Of a DNA stretch of 64,000 nt, positions 8,580 through 17,809 are shown in pieces. A program made the position numbers and the translations under genes. The DNA comes from Sphingobium arseniciresistens (GTDB lineage Bacteria > Pseudomonadota > Alphaproteobacteria > Sphingomonadales > Sphingomonadaceae), in assembly GCA_029167225.1 (NCBI GenBank), contig JARFNK010000013.1:98640-162639 (forward strand), given 5' to 3'. Under the pieces are notes generated by a model that was not told where the DNA came from, made no database searches, and saw only the letters and a list, made by a program, of their open reading frames with translations. How positions within the stretch are numbered: the stretch's first letter is position 1; every line of letters starts with the position of its first letter.

Positions 8580-8626
8580 GGGCATGACGCTGCGGTAGGC
8601 TCTCCGTCGACCGCAGCGCCGTGCCC
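8580..8626 (+). terminator. Long hairpin after the molybdenum hydroxylase operon
   Basis: A 17-bp stem: 8580-8596 (GGGCATGACGCTGCGGT) pairs with 8610-8626 except for one G-T wobble and one mismatch, with a 13-nt loop. It begins 16 bp after the stop of the large subunit. There is no strong T tract, but position and stability fit a transcription terminator. Confidence 0.6.
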
Positions 8627-8917
8627 GCCCGGTTGACGGGCCGGCGCCGCTCGCGGCGATGCGGGCCGCGCAAGCGTCTCTCGGTTCGATATCGACGATG
8701 TCGCCCGAGACCAAGTCACCGGCGAGTTTTTCGCCAACGCCCGTCTTTTCGATTGCAGGCTTGGTCATCAAGGCGGCCAACTCGCCGGGCTGCCGCTCTT
8801 TGGAAGACCAGCAGCGTTTCCGATGACGGAACACGCCGCCAGATGTCCCTCAGCCTGTCTCCTGCCCGGTTATCGGTGGCCTCCGATCTCGATGATCATG
8901 GCAGGTCAGACCTCCGC
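8627..8917. other. Intergenic region between convergent genes
   Basis: About 290 bp between the hairpin and the acyl-CoA dehydrogenase stop. Open frames exist on both strands but none resembles a known protein or has a ribosome site. I see no gene here. Confidence 0.5.
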
Positions 8918-10654
8918 TTAGAAGGCATCGCTCTCCATCGCCATGATCGGCGCTGCACCAATCGCGATGTTCGCCGCCAGGGATTGAGCGCGAGGCAGGA
9001 TTTTCTGTGCGAAGAAGTCGGCCATGATCATCTTGTCGCGAAGATGCGGTGTCAGCGCTGGCTCGGCTGCCACTGCCATGCGCGTCCACATCCATCCCAT
9101 GACGACAAGGGCGAACAGGTGGAGGTAATCGACCGCTGCGGCGCCGACCTCTTCGATGTCTGCCCCGATCAGTGACGGCGTCACCTGCTGCAACTGCGCC
9201 AGCGCGTCGGATGTCCGCGCTGCGATGAGACGATCGCCCGCGCCCTCGAGGTCCGCAGCGATAAGCGCGAACAGGCGCTGGACAGCCTCGCCGCCAGCGG
9301 CCGGCAGCTTGCGGCCGACCAGATCCATCGCCTGGACGCCGTTGGTGCCTTCGTAGATCTGGGCGATGCGCGCGTCGCGAACATATTGCTCCATCCCCCA
9401 TTCGCGAATGTAGCCGTGCCCGCCGAAGACCTGCTGCGCCTGAACGGCGCTCTCGAAACCGAAGTCCGTGAACGATGCCTTGATCACGGGGGTGAGCAAT
9501 GCCACCAAAGCGTCCGCCTTGGCCCGTTCACCTGCCTCAGGATGTCCGTGCGACCGGTCCAGTTGCAAGGCCGTCCATCCAGCCAAGGCACGGCCCGCCT
9601 CGACGAATGCGCGGATGTTCAGCAGCATCCGTCGCACATCGGCATGTTCGATAATGGCCACGGGGCCAGTGCCTCCGGTCGAACCGCGACCTTGGAGGCG
9701 ATCCTTGGCATAAGCTGCGGCTTGCTGATAGGCGCCGCCTGCGACGCCCAGCCCCTGGATCCCGACGAACAGACGTTCCGCGTTCATCATCGTGAACATC
9801 GTGGCCAGGCCGCGATGCGCTTCGCCAACCAGCCAGCCTGTCGCATCATCATAATTCATCACGCAGGTCGGCTGAGCGTGAATCCCCATTTTCTTTTCAA
9901 GCGCGCCTACGGACATGGTGTTCCGCACCGTGAAGCCACCTTCAGTATCGGGCAGGAACTTGGGCACCAGGAAAAGACTGATGCCTTTTACGCCGGGCGG
10001 TGCATCGGGCAGGCGCGCAAGCACCAGATGGATGATATTGCCGCCAAAATCATGATCGCCCGACGAGATGAAGATTTTTGTGCCGGTGACGGCGTAACTG
10101 CCGTCGGGCTGGGGCGTGGCCTTGGCCTTGAGCAATGCAAGGTCCGTTCCCGCGCCGCTCTCGGTCAGCGCCATGGCGCCGGTCCACTCGCCGCTCACCA
10201 TGGGCGCCAGCCAGATCTGCTTCAACTCATCCGAGGCATGCGCGACGATAGTCTCACTGGCGCCACGCGTCAGCCCGGAGAAAAGCCCGAACGAGAGGTT
10301 CGTGGCAGACATCATCTCGTCGACCCACAGCTGCAGGATGAAGGGCAGGCCTTGTCCTCCATGGGCGGGGTCAGCCGAAAGGGAAGGCCAGCCGGCCGCA
10401 ACGAAGTCGCGATACGTCTCCGCGAACCCTGCGGGGGTGTGAACCTCTCCGTCGATCAACCGACTGCCTTGCTCGTCTCCCTCGCGATTGATCGGATGGA
10501 GGCGGTCCGTACACATCCGACCTGCTTCCTCCAGCACCGCAAGCGCAAGATCGATTTCCACATCCTTCCCGAGTTCGGACATCGCGCCATCAAAGCCGAG
10601 CACTTTTTCAAGGAGGAACCGGTAATCTTCGATCGGCGCGGCATAGCTTTGCAT
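8918..10654 (-). CDS. Acyl-CoA dehydrogenase (DmdC-like, long form)
   Basis: A flavoprotein of ~578 residues that introduces an alpha,beta double bond into an acyl-CoA in the cytosol. It has the long form with an extra C-terminal domain, as in 3-methylthiopropionyl-CoA dehydrogenases and FadE-like enzymes. Motifs are MALTESGAGTDLALLKAKA (FAD/substrate loop), FISSGDHDF, and QVFGGHGYIREWGMEQYVRD with the IYEGTNGVQAMDLVGRKL signature. Two adjacent ATGs (10657, 10654) follow a GGGAG site; the second has the better spacing. It is 216 bp downstream of the CoA-transferase gene on the same strand. Together they suggest activation of an acid as its CoA ester followed by beta-oxidation. Confidence 0.9.
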   Translation of the reverse strand: MQSYAAPIEDYRFLLEKVLGFDGAMSELGKDVEIDLALAVLEEAGRMCTDRLHPINREGDEQGSRLIDGEVHTPAGFAETYRDFVAAGWPSLSADPAHGGQGLPFILQLWVDEMMSATNLSFGLFSGLTRGASETIVAHASDELKQIWLAPMVSGEWTGAMALTESGAGTDLALLKAKATPQPDGSYAVTGTKIFISSGDHDFGGNIIHLVLARLPDAPPGVKGISLFLVPKFLPDTEGGFTVRNTMSVGALEKKMGIHAQPTCVMNYDDATGWLVGEAHRGLATMFTMMNAERLFVGIQGLGVAGGAYQQAAAYAKDRLQGRGSTGGTGPVAIIEHADVRRMLLNIRAFVEAGRALAGWTALQLDRSHGHPEAGERAKADALVALLTPVIKASFTDFGFESAVQAQQVFGGHGYIREWGMEQYVRDARIAQIYEGTNGVQAMDLVGRKLPAAGGEAVQRLFALIAADLEGAGDRLIAARTSDALAQLQQVTPSLIGADIEEVGAAAVDYLHLFALVVMGWMWTRMAVAAEPALTPHLRDKMIMADFFAQKILPRAQSLAANIAIGAAPIMAMESDAF

Positions 10655-10870
10655 CATGTTGCTCCCGTGGGCTTGCAAGCCCCATTGGCGTTTATTCGGT
10701 TGATGGCGGCGATCCGCGGCGCCAACATTACCGTGCTTCGTGCCGGCTTTCCGGCAGTAGCCGGCCAGGCGGTACAGTGAACGATCCGTTGGCTGCAACT
10801 GAAGGAGATTGCGGTCAACCCAGGCGGCAGGTCGCAACGATCGATCTTCATCGATCGCCACGCGCGCGCC

Positions 10871-12112
10871 TCAGCCTATTGCGCCGGCAGCCTTGATTTC
10901 TGCCAGTTCTTCGGCTTTCAGCTTTAGCAGTTCGACGAGAACTTGTTCCGTATGCTCGCCCAGTTCCGGCGGATCGCTCAGTTCGCGCAGAGGCGAACCC
11001 ATGTAACGCATGGGGCTATTGGGAAGGGCGACCATGCCGGCTTCGGTCATTCGGTCCGTCAGGAAGCCGCGTTCCCGCAGATGCACGTCGTTCAGCAGTT
11101 CCATGACGTCCCGCAGGGGAGCGGCGGCGACCTGATTCTTGTCGCACAGATCGCAGATCTGTTCACGGGTCTGGGTCTTGGTCCAGGCTGAAACAGCGGC
11201 CGTGATCTCTTCGATATGCGCCACGCGCCCACTGAGGGTCCGCAGGGTTTCGTCCGCCGTGAGGTCTGGGCGGTTCATCGCTTGGGTCAGCTTGAGCCAA
11301 TGATCGTCATTCGCGCAGACGATCGCAACCCAGCCATCGGAGGTCTCAAAAGTATCGAACGGGACGTAGGAGTCTGCGACATGCCGATTTCCAGTCCGCT
11401 CGGGAACGCTATTGCTTGAGTAGACATGGCCGATCGATGGCAGCATCGGAGCGAATACCGATTCAAGCATCGACAATTCTATCGCGCGGCCAAGGCCGGT
11501 GCGCTCACGCTCGAACAGGGCCGACACGATCGCGCCATACAGATGGGCGCCGGACATGAAGTCGGCGACAGGAGCCCCCGCCTTGAGCGGACGGCCGCCC
11601 GCTTCGCCGGTCGTGCTCATGAAGCCGCTCATGGCCTGAATCGTCAGGTCGAGCGCGCGCTTGTTGGCATATGGGCCGGTGGCGCCGAAACCGGACGCGG
11701 ACGCATAAATGAGCCTGGGATTGATCTTCAGCAGATCGTCCGGGCCCACGCCAAGGCGGGCCATCACGCCGGGTGCGAAATTTTCCACCAGCACATCGGC
11801 AGACTTGCACAATTCCTTCAGCAAGGCCTTGCCCTGCGATGTCTTGAGGTTCAGCACGATGCCGCGTTTGCTACCGTTGAGGGCCCGAAACGGATAATCG
11901 CCGTCACGCGCTCGCTTGCGGGTAACGTCCCCCGTCGGCGGTTCGACCTTGATGACATCGGCACCGGCCATTGCCATCAGAAATGTGGCGTAGGGGCCTT
12001 GGAAGACATGGCCAAGATCGAGAACTCTTACTCCTGATAAAGGGAGTGGCCGTTCCATTTTTGGGTCAATCGGCATGGTGTCCGTGTAATTATCTTTGGC
12101 CGTATTTTCCAT
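10871..12112 (-). CDS. CaiB/BaiF family III CoA-transferase
   Basis: A 413-residue type III CoA-transferase. The N-terminal signature is LSGVRVLDLGHVFQGPYATF, with ADVIKVEPPTGD. The segment RALDLTIQAMSGFMSTTGE carries the catalytic Asp of the family, and RTGLGRAIELSMLESVFA follows. It would move CoA from a donor acyl-CoA onto the pathway acid without ATP. The ATG at 12112 has a weak ribosome site; ATGs at 12076 and 12058 in the same frame are alternatives, and the family domain begins only after them. A copy of the 33-bp dyad lies about 208 bp upstream in the orientation of this gene. The acyl-CoA dehydrogenase follows it. Confidence 0.92.
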   Translation of the reverse strand: MENTAKDNYTDTMPIDPKMERPLPLSGVRVLDLGHVFQGPYATFLMAMAGADVIKVEPPTGDVTRKRARDGDYPFRALNGSKRGIVLNLKTSQGKALLKELCKSADVLVENFAPGVMARLGVGPDDLLKINPRLIYASASGFGATGPYANKRALDLTIQAMSGFMSTTGEAGGRPLKAGAPVADFMSGAHLYGAIVSALFERERTGLGRAIELSMLESVFAPMLPSIGHVYSSNSVPERTGNRHVADSYVPFDTFETSDGWVAIVCANDDHWLKLTQAMNRPDLTADETLRTLSGRVAHIEEITAAVSAWTKTQTREQICDLCDKNQVAAAPLRDVMELLNDVHLRERGFLTDRMTEAGMVALPNSPMRYMGSPLRELSDPPELGEHTEQVLVELLKLKAEELAEIKAAGAIG

Positions 12113-12758
12113 TTATAGAGCGTCCATATCTTGTCTGTTCGTGAAACAGGCTCGGTGTGATCTTCATTGTTATCGGAAATAATTTGATGTGTTGAGGATT
12201 GTTACATCACTTATGGCATGATCTTGGATTTTGCGTCTTCAGCATTTGCCTGAATAGGCGCGCCACACATGACGAACGGCGCGAGCTGCATGCCATCTGA
12301 ACCAACCTCCTCGCCAATTGTTCGTATATAAGTACCAAATGTCGGATATACGTCATTCTTGCTCAATATGCCAGAACTGTCAATGGGACAGTTTTGCAGA
12401 TATCGCGGCAGCTGAAGGGCAGCTTGATGTGCTTCAGGCCTTTCCATTTCATCGAAGCCTTCTCGCGACGATCGTTACGTGCGCTCTACGGTCGTCAGGA
12501 AACTGACGCTGAAACGCCGGATCGGCCTACACGGTGACGCGAGCAGCCGCTGTAGCGAGATTCTCCACGAGTTGCAGGCCGCTACGGGTCGGGTTGGCGG
12601 ACCAAGGCCTGAACGCAAATATTGTGCATTCCGCGATTATGCGCCGTTCCATGCTGGTCTTTCCGGCACGGGATTGAGGGCGTTCTCATGCTTCATCGGG
12701 GCGCTACCATCTTGCCGCGTTCTGGCCCGCATTGCCGTCGGATCTGGAGCGCAATGCG
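12113..12758. other. Intergenic region; operator plus unrecognised sequence
   Basis: Holds the 33-bp dyad at 12320-12352. Between about 12440 and 12660 the minus strand has a protein-like frame starting at ATG 12652 but broken by a stop at 12527-12529. It could be a decayed gene, but I do not recognise it. Nothing else is supported. Confidence 0.4.
12320..12352 (-). promoter_or_regulatory. 33-bp dyad operator, copy 1
   Basis: Read on the minus strand: CGTATATCCG, 12 bases, TATATACGAAC. It is one of eleven copies with identical 12-bp spacing. It points toward the CoA-transferase gene on the same strand. The two half-sites CGTATAT and ATATACG are inverted, as in a dimer-bound operator. Confidence 0.65.
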
Positions 12759-14303
12759 TCAGCGTGCATTGAGCGCATGCACGACATCCGCCGCGAATTT
12801 CTGAATGCGGAATGGCGACCCGTCATCGAAGCCCCGGCGCACGATGACGATATCGGCGGACGGAATGATCACGGCATATTGCCCCATTGCCCCGAAGGCG
12901 GAGTAGGCGTCGGGTGGCAGTCCTTCCATGCCGCCAAACAGCCAGAACTGCGCGCCATAACCTGCATCGCCGCCTATGCTGGGTTTGACCGGCTGGGCCG
13001 GTGCCGGGGTCGAAACATAGCGACTCCAGTCGGCCGGCAGCAGTTGTTCTCCCGCCCATTGCCCATTCGACAGGTAGAGCAGGCCCAGTCGCGCAAAATC
13101 CCGTGCGGTGCTCCAGCACTGGCCAGAAACGATGAAGTCGTTGTTCCAGTCCGTCTCTACGATCGTGCGCGTCATGCCGATCTTCCAGAGCAACTGCTCG
13201 TAGGGAAAGGCGGGATAGTGTTGATCGTCGGCAAAAGCGGTTCTCAGGGCCCGCATCGCCAGATTGGTATCGGTGCCGGCGTAGACAAATCGCGCGCCCG
13301 CTTTTGCGTCCACCATGTTGCGCGCGCCTGCTTCCCCGATCGAGGCACCCGATCGATAGATTTCGTGCTGGGGGTCTTGCGCTCCGTCGCTGTAAAGGCC
13401 GCTCGCCATGTGAAGCAGGTCATTCACGGAGATGTCGCCACGCGGATCACCCGGCGTGCGCCATTCCGGCAGAACCGCCTTCCGTTTCAGATCGATTAAT
13501 CCCTTCCGCACGCCGACACCGACCAATGTGGCGCCCAGGCTCTTGCACATGGAATTGGTCCGCGCCGCGACATGCTCCGAAAAGCCATGTTGATAGCGTT
13601 CGGTGACGATCTTGCCGCCCTTCAGGATCAATATCCCCCAGCTGACCCCGCCATAGAGCCCAGCTTGGTCGCGAAATGCCTCGGCAATGAGAAGGTCAAG
13701 CGCCTTTTGGCGGGAACGCGGCAGGTGCTGGATGGCATCCCTGTCACCCATGGGCCATGCCTTGTCGTCCATGCGGGGCGCCATGAGCGTGGGACGGAAC
13801 AGGCCTTGGGCAAGCTCATGGGAAGCGCCGATCGGCAGCATGGTGCAGCCCATGCCGCTCCGATATACGGCGATCCTTGGCGGGAGCAGATCGTCGAACC
13901 GCACCGATACCGATTTTGCCTGTTCGTCAACCTTGATTTCGAGCTTTCGCTTGGCCGCGTCGGGGGCGTTGGCGCTGATAGTCTGATCGACCAGCGCCCT
14001 GGGCGCTTCTGTCGCAAAATATCCAGAACATATATGGAGCGCCCGCAGCCCTGCGTCCTGCGCGAGGCTATGCCGGTCAGTGCCCGGGGCCCGCGCCGCG
14101 GTGGCGGAAGGGGACAACGCCGTCAGCGCCAATGACAATAACGCGCTGGATCGCGCGAGGCCATGTTTCAGCGACTTGGTGGACGAACGAGGCGCGGCGC
14201 GCCCGACAGCATGGCATCGTTCTTCAGGCCGAGTGAAAGAGCGGGACGCATCCTGAAGGCTCATCCGGGAGGTTTCCGCTTCCCGCTGTCGCATATAGAG
14301 CAA
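12759..14303 (-). CDS. Serine beta-lactamase/6-aminohexanoate-dimer-hydrolase-like esterase, exported
   Basis: A 514-residue protein of the class C beta-lactamase fold. The catalytic SxxK is SMCKSLGAT. A Tyr-containing second motif lies in RFVYAGTDTNLAMRAL, and the C-terminal strand motif region is YGAQFWLFGGM. An N-terminal hydrophobic stretch (ARSSALLSLALTALSPSATA) suggests export. The TTG at 14303 follows a GGGGGAGGG site at good spacing; the in-frame ATG at 14294 is possible. Members hydrolyse esters, amides or cyclic/linear oligomers; true penicillin resistance is unlikely. A 33-bp dyad ends 51 bp upstream in the same orientation, placing the gene in the same putative regulon as the CoA-transferase and IclR genes. 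Confidence 0.85.
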   Translation of the reverse strand: MLYMRQREAETSRMSLQDASRSFTRPEERCHAVGRAAPRSSTKSLKHGLARSSALLSLALTALSPSATAARAPGTDRHSLAQDAGLRALHICSGYFATEAPRALVDQTISANAPDAAKRKLEIKVDEQAKSVSVRFDDLLPPRIAVYRSGMGCTMLPIGASHELAQGLFRPTLMAPRMDDKAWPMGDRDAIQHLPRSRQKALDLLIAEAFRDQAGLYGGVSWGILILKGGKIVTERYQHGFSEHVAARTNSMCKSLGATLVGVGVRKGLIDLKRKAVLPEWRTPGDPRGDISVNDLLHMASGLYSDGAQDPQHEIYRSGASIGEAGARNMVDAKAGARFVYAGTDTNLAMRALRTAFADDQHYPAFPYEQLLWKIGMTRTIVETDWNNDFIVSGQCWSTARDFARLGLLYLSNGQWAGEQLLPADWSRYVSTPAPAQPVKPSIGGDAGYGAQFWLFGGMEGLPPDAYSAFGAMGQYAVIIPSADIVIVRRGFDDGSPFRIQKFAADVVHALNAR

Positions 14304-14353
14304 TTCAGACCCTCCCCCGCTGTTGCCATTTCGGCAATCATGCTTGATATATT

Positions 14354-14386
14354 GTGCGTATATAAGAGCGAAATGCCGTATTTACG
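14354..14386 (-). promoter_or_regulatory. 33-bp dyad operator, copy 2
   Basis: Minus strand: CGTAAATACG, 12 bases, TATATACGCAC. Together with flanking bases it closely matches copy 1 (ATTGT before and AAATG within the spacer on the plus strand). It lies 51 bp upstream of the beta-lactamase-like gene. Confidence 0.68.
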
Positions 14387-14563
14387 CGACCGGAAAAATA
14401 TTGTCTCGTCAACGCTTATCCTATTCGGTTCGACCTCGTCCAGCACAAACTAAAGGTGGTTCCTGCGCAATTGTCCTTGTATTTCGGGAACGCAGGCCGC
14501 CTTTTGTGATGCTGCGGCCCATCGCTGCACTCGATTGACATTATGGACAATGCCTGCAATGAT

Positions 14564-14596
14564 CGATAATACGTCCATAAGTTCATAAATACGGAC
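14564..14596 (+). promoter_or_regulatory. 33-bp dyad operator, copy 3 (upstream of IclR gene)
   Basis: Plus strand: CGATAATACG, 12 bases, TAAATACGGAC. It faces the IclR gene 340 bp downstream and a short ribosome-site-bearing frame at 14649. It fits autoregulation by the IclR protein. Confidence 0.6.
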
Positions 14597-14936
14597 GATT
14601 TTAGGGGTGCCCAGGACGGTGTTCGCTCGCCGACGAAAGGGGAGGATTATGTCCAGTCAGTTTTCCAAGATCTCGGCTTATGAATTTGTTCCGCAGCAGG
14701 CTGGATTCTGGCGGCGGGCATGATCGCGAGACTGCAATCTCGCCTGCTGCCCGTCGGGGTCGCTATCGGGATCCATCGCGGGGGCGCTTTATTACTCTGA
14801 CAGTGGCGGCAGGTTAATCCTGCTCTTGGCTTGCGTGACTGTCGGCATTCTGATGCGCGCAACCCGTCTTCGATATCTCGCTCTCGGCCTTTCGTCATGC
14901 TAGGCTAGGGGATTGTATAAAGCGGAGAAGAAGTAT
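14597..14936. other. IclR leader region with a short open frame
   Basis: A GGGGAGGA ribosome site precedes ATG 14649, which opens a 24-codon frame (MSSQFSKISAYEFVPQQAGF...) ending at a TGA near 14721. In another frame further on there is a hydrophobic stretch (RLILLLACVTVGILM) ending before 14905. This could be a leader peptide or the remains of a frameshifted membrane-protein gene. I cannot decide which. Confidence 0.35.
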
Positions 14937-15728
14937 TTGTCTGACAAGCATATGGATATGTTGCCGGAATCGGGCGCTGCAGTTGGCAGGCAACCTAGCC
15001 ATCATCGCACGGTCGATCGCGTGACCCAGATATTGGAAGAGGTCGTCTATCGCCCCGGAATGACATTTGCCGAGCTCGCCCGCACATTAGGCGCGCCCAA
15101 AAGTTCGGTGTACGGCTTTGTGCAGGGCTTGCTCGCGACCGGCTGGCTGTATGAAAATGACAGGCAATTCTACCTGGGGCCTGCTGTCCATGGCCTGACT
15201 CTTGCCAGCGGTCATGTACGCGCCGGGATCGTCAGCCACGAAAGGCTGGCTGAACTGCATGAGGAGACGGGGCTGGCCGTATTCCTTGGTGTGGAGGCCG
15301 GGGACCACCTGATTTATATTGCCGAAGCCGGTGGGGATTCCATTGCCGACATCGAGGCGCGCCGCAATATCCGTCGTACGCTCCTCGCCACGGCGACGGG
15401 CAAGGCGTTGCTGGCGGCCAAGCCTCAGGATGAACTCGACGCTTTCCTCAGGCGCCATCGGCGCACCGAGCCCGAGGCTGTCGAGGCGTTTCTAAGCGAG
15501 TATGAAGCGATCAAGAGCACTGGCGTTGCAACCAATCTCCGGCTCGGTGGCACCCGATTGGCGATAGCGACGATCCTGCCGGGCCAGTCCGGCCGAAGCC
15601 CGGCCGCCGTGGCGCTCGTTGGTTCGGCGACAAAGGTCAAGCCGAAGGTTCGCAAATTGTCGGAGTTGCTCGTCGAAAGGGCGGCACTTTGGGCGCGCCG
15701 AAAGGTGAGCGCACGGGAGGCGATTTAG
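14937..15728 (+). CDS. IclR family transcriptional regulator
   Basis: About 263 residues, the normal IclR length. The N-terminal winged helix (HRTVDRVTQILEEV, then MTFAELARTLGAPKSSVYGF) is followed by the IclR effector-binding domain (ETGLAVFLGVEAGDHLIYIA, RNIRRTLLATATGKALLAA). TTG 14937 has GGAGAAG six bases upstream and is preferred; TTG 14913 and ATG 14952 are in-frame alternatives. It sits in the middle of genes that carry a repeated 33-bp dyad, and one copy precedes it. IclR proteins bind such long dyads as dimers or tetramers. It is therefore the best candidate master regulator of the island; that link is inference. The effector is unknown. Confidence 0.92.
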   Translation: MSDKHMDMLPESGAAVGRQPSHHRTVDRVTQILEEVVYRPGMTFAELARTLGAPKSSVYGFVQGLLATGWLYENDRQFYLGPAVHGLTLASGHVRAGIVSHERLAELHEETGLAVFLGVEAGDHLIYIAEAGGDSIADIEARRNIRRTLLATATGKALLAAKPQDELDAFLRRHRRTEPEAVEAFLSEYEAIKSTGVATNLRLGGTRLAIATILPGQSGRSPAAVALVGSATKVKPKVRKLSELLVERAALWARRKVSAREAI

Positions 15729-15836
15729 GCTCCGCGGATCAGTCGGCGCGACCACCCGGTTTCTGTAATGTGGCTGTTTTGCGGCCAGCCAGCATTCAGG
15801 GCGCACCCGTTTGCCTGGCTGGCTGCAATGCTCTGC

Positions 15837-17126
15837 TCATTCGGCCGCGCCGGCTATGGCGGCTATGTCCATGTTCGCGTTCTTGCGGGTCCGCGTCCCG
15901 CTGATCGCATACCAGAAGCTGGCGGCTGCGATCAGGTTGAAGCTCAATGTAGCACCCAGGGCCAGGCTGACGGAATCCCGCCCGCCAAGATAATCTGAAA
16001 TCATGCCTGTGAGCAGAGGGCCAATTGCCGCCCCTACCATATTGGCGAACAGTTCCTGCATGGCTGCGACCGAGCCGCGCATATTGCTGGGCGTCGCCGT
16101 CATAATCGCGGCCTTGGGCGCTGCATAATGCGTTCCCAGTGTCAGGCCGAGGGCAAACACGAGGATGGCAGCGATGGCGGGGGAGGGGGCAAGGGCGATC
16201 CCGAACGCCACCGGCACAGACAGGGTCAGCGCGCATGAGGGGACGATCCACAATCGATCGACGCGGCCCTTGGCGATCCAGTCGCCCAGGAATCCTGAGA
16301 GCAATGCGGACGCGAATTTCATGACGCCGGCGGCAATGCCGACGATCAATCCGGCATGGGCGAGGCTGAATCCCTGCTCACGAATGAGGATCGGCGAAAT
16401 CCAGATCCATACGGAGGCGACATTCATTGCAACGATCGCCAGCCCGATCGTGTTGAAGAACACTGGCCGAGACCCGATGAAAAATTTGGTTACTTCCCAC
16501 ATGGAAGCAGCGGCACCGGCATTTTCTTCGCCTTCTGCCGCGCGTGCCGGCTCGCGAAAGCGTGCCCACATCACTGCGGCCAGGATGATCCCCGGCAAGC
16601 CGACGATGAAGAAGACCGCCCGCCATCCCCAATGCTGTGCGACATAGCCGCCGATGACAAAGGCAAGGCCCGTTCCTATAGCGAGACCCGAATATACCAG
16701 TCCCATGGCACTGGCTCGCTGATTGACCGGAAATATGCTGGCGACGAGCGACTGCGTACCTGCCGACGTGGACGATTCCGCGGCTCCGACGACGACGCGC
16801 ATCAGGAAAAGGTGCCAATAGCCTGAAGCGAGAGCGCCGAGCGCGGTGACCGCGCTCCAAAGGGCCAGCATCGCTGACAGGAATTTGACTCGGTTCGTCC
16901 GATCCATCAGCCAGCCTACGGGCAGGATGCAAATCGAAAAGCCGATCGCATGAGCTGTGCCGGCTATGGCGCCGAGTTGGGAGTCGCTAAAGTGGAATTC
17001 ATGGCGAATAGGCTCGATGATCACACCGATAACGTAGCGATCGAGGGAATGAAGTGTGTAAATCGCCAACAGAATGATCGCGGCACCCCATCGGCCATTT
17101 TTCCATATGCTCGATTTCTCTGACAT
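15837..17126 (-). CDS. MFS transporter (12-helix importer)
   Basis: A 429-residue major facilitator. Helix 1 carries YTLHSLDRYVIGVIIEPI, typical of the spinster/anion:cation symporter branch. The motif-A loop is PVGWLMDRTNRVKFLS, and RVVVGAAESSTSAGTQSL lies in helix 4. The start ATG 17126 has an AGAGGA site. It is divergent from the MaoC gene across a 683-bp region with one 33-bp dyad facing each gene. It is a plausible importer for the pathway substrate across the inner membrane. Confidence 0.9.
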   Translation of the reverse strand: MSEKSSIWKNGRWGAAIILLAIYTLHSLDRYVIGVIIEPIRHEFHFSDSQLGAIAGTAHAIGFSICILPVGWLMDRTNRVKFLSAMLALWSAVTALGALASGYWHLFLMRVVVGAAESSTSAGTQSLVASIFPVNQRASAMGLVYSGLAIGTGLAFVIGGYVAQHWGWRAVFFIVGLPGIILAAVMWARFREPARAAEGEENAGAAASMWEVTKFFIGSRPVFFNTIGLAIVAMNVASVWIWISPILIREQGFSLAHAGLIVGIAAGVMKFASALLSGFLGDWIAKGRVDRLWIVPSCALTLSVPVAFGIALAPSPAIAAILVFALGLTLGTHYAAPKAAIMTATPSNMRGSVAAMQELFANMVGAAIGPLLTGMISDYLGGRDSVSLALGATLSFNLIAAASFWYAISGTRTRKNANMDIAAIAGAAE

Positions 17127-17248
17127 TTATTGCATCCTCTCGCGCATCCAGCGAGTCCATGAGCATGAAATGACCAAGGCTATTCATGCCAAATCGTCCG
17201 CGTTCGCTTCACCTGGTCCGCCCAGAAACTGGGAACGAAACCCTAAAA

Positions 17249-17281
17249 GTTCTTATATACGCATGAAGAAACGTAATTGCG
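17249..17281 (-). promoter_or_regulatory. 33-bp dyad operator, copy 4
   Basis: Minus strand: CGCAATTACG, 12 bases, TATATAAGAAC. It lies 123 bp upstream of the MFS start and has the same orientation relative to the gene as copies 1 and 2. Confidence 0.66.
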
Positions 17282-17574
17282 TATTTATAGGTTGAGCAGG
17301 AAGGCGAGGTCAAGGCATGTTTCGCCGGATTATCCGTCGGCGATAGAGCGGGTTGCCCTTTTCATCCCATGCTTCAGGAACAGTTGGAGAGCATGATGGC
17401 GCGCGACCACTCTCAGGAGTATTCTGACGCATCATCATTGGGAGATATGCGCAATTTGAAGATCCGGTTCCTGCGCTGGAGCATCATCGATACTGGGTGA
17501 CGCAGGGGTTAAGGCCGAACGCCATGCGCTGTAATCGGAAAAAGCTTGACCAAAATTTCGGCAAGTCTGATAAT

Positions 17575-17607
17575 CGTAGATACGTACCATAAATCGTATA
17601 TGCGAAC
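17575..17607 (+). promoter_or_regulatory. 33-bp dyad operator, copy 5
   Basis: Plus strand: CGTAGATACG, 12 bases, TATATGCGAAC. It lies 203 bp upstream of the MaoC-type gene. Confidence 0.66.
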
Positions 17608-17809
17608 CAAAGGAATGCTGGGATTGAAGTGCATATGCTTGGCGAAATCGCCCATCAGGCGGTGTGGGGATGTCTCAAGACAGATGCCGTTCGTCATGCT
17701 GAGGGGCATGTGATCTTTCGGCGCGAACATTCGAGGCCGCGAAAATTGTGAAAATCCGCCACTTGAACAAGATGAGCAAAATGTGGCGATAGGAAAGGCG
17801 AGATAGAAA

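Larger units (their letters stand above)
17127..17809. other. Divergent regulatory region with two 33-bp dyads
   Basis: 683 bp between the MFS and MaoC genes. It contains dyads at 17249-17281 (facing the MFS gene) and 17575-17607 (facing the MaoC gene). The open frames in it have no ribosome site and no recognisable domain. I see no gene. Confidence 0.6.

Noticed and set aside
9386-10780. A 464-codon plus-strand frame over the acyl-CoA dehydrogenase
   Set aside because: The minus strand encodes a clear acyl-CoA dehydrogenase with all family motifs; the plus frame has no recognisable domain.
12759-14303. Antibiotic-resistance beta-lactamase
   Set aside because: The SxxK fold is present but the context is catabolic, and the length and motifs fit the esterase/6-aminohexanoate-dimer-hydrolase-like group better.
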